From Nipponacmea schrenckii (lineage: Eukaryota > Mollusca > Gastropoda > Lottiidae): a stretch of DNA of 64,000 nt. Position 1 is the first letter of the stretch, and each line of letters begins with the position of its first letter. A program made the position numbers and the translations under genes. Shown here in pieces: positions 56,966-64,000 of the stretch. The notes beneath the pieces were generated by a model, which saw only the letters and a program-made list of their open reading frames with translations, made no database searches and was not told where the DNA came from. The DNA lies in NCBI GenBank assembly GCA_030562195.1, contig CM060202.1, positions 21,624,317 through 21,688,316 on the forward strand. The letters run 5' to 3'.

Positions 56966-59822
56966 TTAAAAATAAAACAAATACAATATGGAAACAGTCA
57001 TTGCTACAATCGGACTGGTACCGTATCTTGTTCCGGCATTCAAAATTTCTTTGGCACGTTTCAAAGCGACAGCATCATTGGGATTTCCTTCGGAGCTGTC
57101 AAACCATAGACGAAAACAAGGTTCAGAGTCTGGAACCATCTTCCAGGAATAATTCCAGACTTTACTGCAGAACATAGCAGCAGAACCATACTGTTCTTCA
57201 AACGTCTTGCATGGACTATTGTTTGGACAAGTCGCTACCCCTACAATAGACAACAAAGACTATAGTAAGATGGGTTAAGGCAGGATTTTACAACCTTGAG
57301 GTAATTTTGCTATTTCTCATGGTAGTCGATAGATATAACGACAATGTAAGTTATTTTATTCAATGAGGTTATATTGTACCACAGGAAAGAAATTGCGAGT
57401 TAAAACTAATGGATATCATGTTATAGTCCGGATTTGAACTGGGGGCAAGCTGTCGAATGTAAGTGAAAGGAAGAGACTTTATTAGATGGACTTGATACAA
57501 GGGACATAGCTATGTGGTAACAAGGGACATAACTCGATGGTAAAAAGGGACATAACTTGATAGTAACGAGGGTCATAACTCATAATAACAATGGACATAA
57601 CTCGATAATAACAAAGGACGTATGAATCAAGCATGGTTCCGTATTATTAACAAAGGACATTGCACGATTCCCTAAAGGGGCATAAATCGATACTAACAAG
57701 GGACATAACTTACCTGTTGAAAAGTTAAATTCCTTTCCCCAGTTTTGTACACAGGTTAAATCTTGTTTACAATCGTTATACCAACTATTACAATCACTCT
57801 CACATAATGGTGCATTCATCATTTTCTCCGACACATATTTATTTTTCGGTTTCTATCGATAGATAAATTTTTTTTTTAAATTGAACAGGAGTTTAGTAGA
57901 CTTTTTGTGTGTATCGGGGGCAATTATACAATCGATTTGCATTATTACAATTTTCAGTTAGACGTCTGTGTTCTTGAAATCAGGCCAGTGCGATTGATTG
58001 TCGACCCCCCTCACGGCCCTTTGACAAAATTTTCGGGCTACCGCAAACTATGGCCATACCCTATTGTCCCTTTGGATATTATATTCCTTGCCCCTCCGAA
58101 TATATGACTTGCCTATCCGATTAATCAAGTCTGACTACGGAATAGCTTGCAATCTCACTCACACTATGTGTAGTATAAAGTTGCTATGATAAATTAACGC
58201 CATTAGGTTTTCTAGCAAATCTTAGCAATACTATAATTTCAGGAACTATGTGCGATGTGCGATGAATTGAGAGAAGTTACGGATAAAAGAGTTGTCTGCC
58301 GTTAACTTAAAGGTAGTCTTAATCTATGATTAAAGGGAAGTAAATGCAAACAAAATTGCCTAGTTTTCTTTCTTCTCTGTATTCTCAGAAATTCCGTATC
58401 GATATGTACCTATTGTTCAGACTTACCTCAGTCAACCACGGCCCCATATTGGGTGAACACTCGTAGAAACAGATGTCTTGAACAAAATGTTTCATACATT
58501 TCTTGGAGAGTGGGGCACAGTGACCCAAATCTATTTGATAAAGATCGGTGGGCGATTGGTGGGCGATTCTCGTAACGTTTTCAAAACAGCAGGATCTGTT
58601 CTGCCATGGAGAACACTGAAACGGTAAAAAAAAATGGAGTTTTGAGACTCTGACGAAACGTGCAATGACACTAAATGATTAAAAAATGAATAGAGCATTA
58701 CGTCCATTAAAATTCTAGTGTCATGTAAACGTGCTTTGATGGATACTTGAAGTCTATCTTAAATTTCAGAAGCTAAACTAGATGACAATTTGGCCGTTGT
58801 AAGAAGAGCGCGTTTACACTGCGACTGTGGTGTAAATATTGTTAGATCAGAAAGGAGAGAAAAATAAATAACGTCATCATGTCAAATGAATTTATAACAT
58901 ACTACGTTTCTAAACATATACAGATAACGTCATCATGTCAAATGACTTTATAACATACTACGTTTCTAAACACACACAGATGACGTCATCATGTCAAATG
59001 AATTTATAACATACTACGTTTCTAAACACATACAGATAACGTCATCATGTCAAATGAATTTATAACATACTACGTTTCTAAACATATACAGATAACGTCA
59101 TCATGTCAAATGAATTTATAACATACTACGTTTCTAAACATATACAGATAACGTCATCATGTCAAATGAATTTATAACATACTACGTTTCTAAACACACA
59201 CAGATAACGTCATCATGTCAAATGAATTTATAACATACTACGTTTCTAAACACATACAGATAACGTCATCATGTCAAATAAAATTATAACATACTACGTT
59301 TCTAACACACACAGATAACGTCATCAAGTTAAATGAATTTATGACACACTACGTTTCTAACACACACAGATAACGTCATCATGTCAAATGAATTTATAAC
59401 ATACTACGTTTCTGAACACACACAGATAATGTCATCATGTCAAATGAATTTATAGCATACTATGTTTCTGAACACACACAGATAACGTCATCATGTCAAA
59501 TGAAATTATGACACACTACGTCTAACACACACAGATAACGTCATCATGTCAAATGAATTTATAACATACTACGTTTCTAAACATATACAGATAACATCAT
59601 CACGCCAAATGATAAACAAATAAACAAGGCAATCTATAGACAATCTAGGAAGCTAAAACTATTTACCTGTTTATAAAGAGATGCTTCCCTGCTTGGTTTA
59701 GATTTATGGCTGTGGCTGTCTAAACAGAGGTTGGTCAAAGAATCGAGAGTATCCCTCTTTAATGCTGTAACTTGTAGCATTAAACCGAGACAAAATATCG
59801 ACAATATATTTAATGTCCACAT
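56966..59822 (-). CDS. Folate-receptor-family GPI-anchored protein (252 aa)
   Basis: Four coding exons on minus: 59822-59667, 58615-58427, 57852-57714 and 57240-56966. All junctions are GT..AG, in phases 0, 0 and 1. A further acceptor (AG at 59,835-59,834) lies 12 bases before the ATG, so a 5'UTR exon is expected upstream. Residues 1-20 are a signal peptide. The mature part has 16 cysteines, the number forming eight disulfides in vertebrate folate receptors, and the hallmarks HFVQDICFYECSPNMGPW, PLCESDCNSWYNDC and LWFDSSEGNPND. N-glycosylation sequons are NRS, NVT, NFS and NYS. The end (SPIVAMTVSILYLFYF) is a hydrophobic tail typical of GPI attachment. Length is close to human FOLR1 (257 aa). 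Several residues that contact folate in human FR-alpha appear changed, so the ligand may differ. Introns 1 and 3 contain tandem repeats. Confidence 0.93.
57480..57715. repeat. Intronic 'gggacataac' repeat
   Basis: In intron 3 of the folate-receptor-like gene, 7-8 degenerate units of about 25-30 bp with 'aagggacataactcgat' and 'agtaacaa' run up to the exon 3 donor. The last unit overlaps the donor region (gtaagttatgtccc on minus), so the repeat core includes the 5' splice site. Confidence 0.75.
58865..59600. repeat. Intronic tandem repeat of about 56 bp, about 13 units
   Basis: In intron 1 of the folate-receptor-like gene. The unit is 'acagataacgtcatcatgtc' + 'aaatgaatttataacatact' + 'acgtttctaaacaca', at 53-58 bp spacing from about 58,870. 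One unit (58,981) has TGACGTCATC, a CRE match; the others read TAACGTCATC. Confidence 0.92.
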
Positions 59823-59833
59823 GGTGTTTTAAC

Positions 59834-60934
59834 CTAAAAATAAAATTTAGAGAAGTCAGTTTCTCTGATCTGCATCATCAACTCTTTTCTCGACGGACCA
59901 AGTGATATGGAAAGAGGTGGGAGGGGGGGGTGGGGTGCGAGCTAGCAGAAAAAGAGAGAGGAAAGAATGAGAGGTAAACGGTAAAAAAAATATTTACTAG
60001 GAGAAGACTGAAGGCACTGAAAGGATGGAAACAAATGTTGCATTCAGAAAAATCTGTAGTTTAGGCGCTTGGAAGACGGTGTGAAAACCGGGATATTGAG
60101 TTCACGAGGATAATATGTTGCAGAGGTTCAAAGAATGATATTCTGTAACATCGAAAGGTGTTTTTTTATACCTCTGGCAAAGATTCGAATACAGTATCCC
60201 TAGGACATATTGTGTTTAGCCATTTTTCTTAGTTCGAGAGGTTCTTTTTGTACTACTGAACTATGCTACCAATTACAGTAATCCATAATACTTATTACAA
60301 ATCACCATCTTGCTTAACTTTAAGGTAGAAACTACTACAGGTTATCGACAAAAATGGAATTTTTATTCAAAAATTAAAATTAAATTAAAAATTGAATTAA
60401 AACGTAGCCTACAAAAAACGAAACGTCAATACTTCATCATTTAAAAGTTTGATTCCCATTTCATTTTAAAAAAATCGTAGGAAACAAAATCGAAATCATA
60501 CGTAGGACAACTGAAAACGTTTCAACACATCCGATGCTCACGGAAAAGGATGAATAAAATTAAAGACAAATTAAAGAATTGAAATAAGATTCAGATTCTT
60601 ATTATACCATGTAAGGATAAACGATACAGGCTCTCATCAGCCAGGATGTGTCATTGCATCGGATACAGACAAAAAACATTTTCCGAACAAAAAAGGACAA
60701 ACAAAACAATTGAAACAAAGATCACACGATACCTCTATTATCTCTGAAATTTAAAATCAAAATAAAAGTATATTGATTACGGAGACAGTAGATATAAGAT
60801 ATTTAGTTGCCTATTATCTTCTGTTATTAGATGATATCTCTAGATGTAGGCCTTTAAAGAGGCGACTATTGTTGCCCATGGTTTCTGTTAGTTTTGAAAA
60901 AAAACTATTCTATTTTGGACGATGTAATGTAAAT
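59834..60934. other. 5' flank of the folate-receptor-like gene
   Basis: Intron sequence upstream of the first coding exon begins here. A G-rich tract lies at about 59,915-59,940. The expected 5'UTR exon and promoter were not located. Confidence 0.45.
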
Positions 60935-61240
60935 TGAAAATGAAATGAATGAAATTTTACGTCCTACTTTAATCCATCTTATAGGCTTATGAAGCTAACG
61001 TAAAATTTTGCGTGGAACGCGGCATTAGCTTAGTCTTTTTCTGTATTTATACGTATCTTTAAGATTGTAGTACAAGCGCTTCCGTTTATTGTCCCATCCA
61101 AAATGCATCTCTGACAAGCGTAGACCAGTTTGAAAAATATGAACGTTCATCAAGACCTTCGGTGGAAGTGAACCCTGAACCTTCTGGTAAGGGATTTTAA
61201 ACAGTTCATTATGCAGAACAGACCAATTTGATTGGGTATA
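60935..61240 (-). mobile_element. SINE, diverged
   Basis: The tail 'gaatgaaattttacgtccta' starts at about 60,945. The body includes 'tattgtcccatcc', and the reverse tRNA-like head lies around 61,150-61,200 ('gaaccctgaaccttctggta'). Same family as 47,640-47,945. Confidence 0.65.
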
Positions 61241-61984
61241 TTTTATGCAGAATAATGATAGCTTTTAAAAGACAACGTGAAAGACAAAGACGATATTGTT
61301 GTCTGGTTTTAGCACAGAAACTGAAGTTATAGCCCTTTAAAAGTAAACATTAAATAGTGATGCTTGGTCTGTAACACTGAAAATTTCAATATATCTTTAC
61401 CTCACCCGATTAAGTTGCGCTTATGGAGTTTTACATCTATCTCTTTCTCACCTAATTGATCTAATGCTCTTTTACGTAACTCCAATTGTTCCGCATCGCA
61501 TTTGATTTCAATTTTCAGTCACTGACCTTAAAAAAGTAGTTTCATTCGTTTCCTTATCTTAATAATCCACGACGTAAAACTCGATTTAATTCCATACAGA
61601 CCTTATATTTTACAAAATGAAAAACAACACAAGTTTCAGTTTTCTTACCTTGCTTGTTTTTTGTAGATTGACCATGTTTCTGTTTTGTTTGTTTTATTTG
61701 TTTGTTTTTTGTGAGTGAATTCCGACTTTACGTTTTCTTTTTCATATAAGCTCTTATTTTTCGATACCCTTGCCTTGGTATTACGAGTGCCTAATTTGAT
61801 TTTCTTCAACAATAAATGCCAAGAAAGGACCGTATAAATAGTACCAGTTGTCTTTCATCGTAACTTAATAGACTTCAAACGATTACCACCTTTACCCTGG
61901 ACATTGTTAGGCCGATTGGTATATTTTTAAGATATCAAATTCATACTTTTTATTAATTTTTGTTAATTTGTGTAAACAATGTAA
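61241..61984. other. No gene seen
   Basis: AT-rich intergenic DNA, with possible SINE-tail scraps near 61,425 and 61,570. Confidence 0.4.
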
Positions 61985-62100
61985 TAAAGAAGTGTGTAAC
62001 TTGTGTTGAAACGCTATTAAAGAAGTGTGTAACTTGTGTTGAAACGCTATTAAAGAAGTGTGTAACTTGTGTTGAAACGTTATTAAAGAAGTGTGTATTT
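61985..62100. repeat. 33-bp tandem repeat, about 3.4 units
   Basis: 'agtgtgtaacttgtgttg' starts at 61,991, 62,024 and 62,057 and, partly, at 62,090. Being a multiple of three, it gives an 11-residue periodic minus-strand frame, which is not taken as a gene. Confidence 0.9.
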
Positions 62101-63114
62101 ATCCCATAAGTATTATCTTGTGTTATAAATGTGCTCCTCATTTATAAAAGGCGTTCAATTCTTATATCACTCATTAGTTATACAGATCAAAATCCTTTCC
62201 AAATCAAAGGCTGCACGGTCATTGTTGTTTCAAGTCATAGAAGTTCGGCAAAAGGGCTATGTCCCTTTTATCAGACCTAATGCGATTTTCGGAATTAAGG
62301 TCGAAGCAGTAATGTGAGAGTCACGAACTGGTCGAAAATAGTCAATCTATTTAAGTTGATTATTGCAGGTGTATATCAGTACAGGATTAAAAATATCAAA
62401 TTTAAGGTTTATATCAATTAAGATATAGCATAGGTCAGAAATAATCATTTGATATCATTAGTTATAAGCCACGATATATATAAATCCCAACCGTTTATCA
62501 TCAAAAATTACAAATTGCAACTTTTGCGACAATTGATGCCATTGTTCATCTTTGAAGTCTGAATTAGTCGGTACCGTGTTCACGACAAGTTTATTCCGAT
62601 GTCTTGAGAAAATTAATTTTATTGCTTACTGCATGATGTTGCCGTCTACACTAGTCTTACAAAAATAAGACGTAAACCTCCATTCCTTTTATTTTCATTT
62701 GAGTGTCCACAATTTTTCGTTTTTGGTTTATGACCTCATGTGTCTTCAATTTTAAACTGCCACATTTGTACGCCAATTATCAGTCGATCTGAAGTTGTGG
62801 TTAGACCCAAAACGTAGCGTTAATTATTTATTTGGACTTGTCTATTGTATATAAACTAGCTAAACAAAGTGGTAGTGTCATCTGTAAACTGTTTACCTAA
62901 CTGAAATAATGAGTTAGTTTTGGGATTATTAGTTAGAAGAAATATTTAAAGTCTAAACCGAATGGCGGAAACCTTGGTCGCAATATCAAAATAAATAATA
63001 TTTGTTAATTTAGACTATTTCGTCATCGTTTTTCTGACTCTATCTCACGATTGTCGAATATTTTCTCATCTTCTGGTGAATATTAACATTATAGTAATGA
63101 TTTACAGGTGTCAT
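62101..63114. other. No gene; one SINE tail
   Basis: A SINE tail relic lies near 62,665-62,700 ('aagacgtaaacctccattcc'). Otherwise AT-rich with no supported feature. Confidence 0.4.
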
Positions 63115-63430
63115 TTTATTGTTTTATCATCTTCACAATATCAAACCTCTTCTTATACCTTGACTCTTATAGTCACTATTCTTACATCTTAATGTCAAAC
63201 TTCATTTAGCTTGATTGTAATAGCCACTATTCTTTACCATGTCAAGCTACATGTATTACAACTTTGTTTTTTACCTTGACTGTTATACTCACTATTCCCT
63301 CATCTCCACAATGTCCAACTGTTACAAACGTCTTCTGAAAGCTTGAATGTCACCTTTCTTGTAATACGAAACACAGCTATTTGTATGGATGGTACATTAG
63401 CGAATACAGCAAATCAAAACCCTCGATATG
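63115..63430 (+). repeat. Longer dispersed module related to the 40-bp minisatellite
   Basis: Four or five degenerate units: 'atcttcacaatatcaaacct', 'cttataccttgactcttata', 'tgtcaagctacatgtattac', 'ccttgactgttatactcact' and 'gtcacctttcttgtaatac'. Each contains the minisatellite core plus about 28 bp absent from it. Confidence 0.7.
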
Positions 63431-64000
63431 AACAGTTGTTAATAGGCCGCAATTAAATCAACCTTCTGTGATACAAGAAAGATGGCTATTACAATCAAGG
63501 TGTGAGACATAGTTTAGGATTACATCACTATCAGAATCTATTGTCTGTATCAGATATGCTAACAACCATCAGCGCCGCTTGTCATTATTTCAATGCACAT
63601 AAATATGAAGATAGATGGCGCTATTTTATATTTCGAGGAATATTTGTAAGATTTGTTGGGCAAGATTTGTATTTGAAAAATTGTTACGAAAGAAATGTTA
63701 AGAGACACTCGAGTATTTTAAGTTAGCATAAATAGTAAAAAAAAATAGATTTATACTTTATTATATACAAATTATTGATTTAGAAAATTAAAAATAAAAT
63801 AAAAATGTTAAAAATGACTAGCAAATGAAGGAATATAAATTAAGCATTCCGGACAAAGGATTAAGAATTAAGACGTCTTAATATTGGACTGTTCGGTCTT
63901 CCATACATTAAACTCGGATTTGTTAAGTGAAATTTGGTATTTATTAGGAACAATATATTGCATCCAATTGTCATACATAACTAGGCCTTCAATAACAACA
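63431..64000. other. No gene seen
   Basis: A reverse piece of the dispersed module lies at 63,470-63,510 ('gatacaagaaagatggctat'). An ATG-initiated 74-codon frame at 63,502-63,726 begins inside it and has no other support. Confidence 0.4.

Noticed and set aside
63502..63726. 74-codon plus-strand frame
   Set aside because: Starts in a dispersed-module relic and shows no splice site, domain or codon evidence.

Overview
The window is eukaryotic and most likely from a marine invertebrate, probably a mollusc. The evidence is AT-rich DNA, spliceosomal introns (GT..AG), poly(A) signals, tRNA-derived SINEs, jockey/CR1-like LINEs, a BEL/Pao gag relic, several minisatellites, a folate-receptor-family gene and a large multi-pass membrane protein of a type I cannot name. 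The taxon is an inference. No search was run.

Region 1, 1-33,446, is nearly all repeats. Its recurring theme is a composite unit (C1 at 928-8,884; C2 at about 13,020-16,215; C3 at 16,805-30,672; C4 at 30,673-33,125). In each, a small three-exon gene (5'UTR exon, main coding exon, 38-codon last exon) lies between inverted arms made of LINE 3' sequence plus about 113-bp sub-repeats. Four copies keep an open frame with intact splice sites (predicted proteins 138, 142, 206 and 142 aa). A fifth is a fragment next to a BEL/Pao gag relic. A LINE copy in the C3 left arm is split by three Helitron-like insertions (16,895-19,984; 20,092-22,304; 23,468-27,563). Each sits exactly between A and T with no target duplication, and removing two of them restores the LINE reading frame. 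These elements end in CTAG, begin with TTG and an 11-bp hairpin, and occur as head-to-tail arrays. The region also holds a 189-bp satellite (10.4-12.3 kb) and a stretch that looks badly polished (10.4-13.25 kb).

Region 2, 35.8-40.5 kb, holds two convergent host genes. The first (+) encodes a 286-aa cytoplasmic protein with SH2/SH3-ligand-like motifs and five SLLRNNR-type repeats. The second (-) encodes a 1,021-aa secreted-signal, multi-pass membrane protein whose acidic tail carries two PPxY motifs. Each has a nearby poly(A) signal, and each coding exon is preceded by a splice acceptor.

Region 3, 40.6-56.9 kb, is intergenic. It has two arrays of a 40-bp minisatellite (together about 2.7 kb), SINEs, TTAA-target MITEs, a 53-bp tandem array and dispersed fragments of the unit arms.

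Region 4, 56,966-59,822 (-), is a four-coding-exon folate-receptor-like gene. It predicts a 252-aa GPI-anchored protein with 16 cysteines, but several ligand-pocket positions differ from folate receptors. Introns 1 and 3 carry tandem repeats. The last 4 kb holds a SINE, short repeats and no gene I can support.
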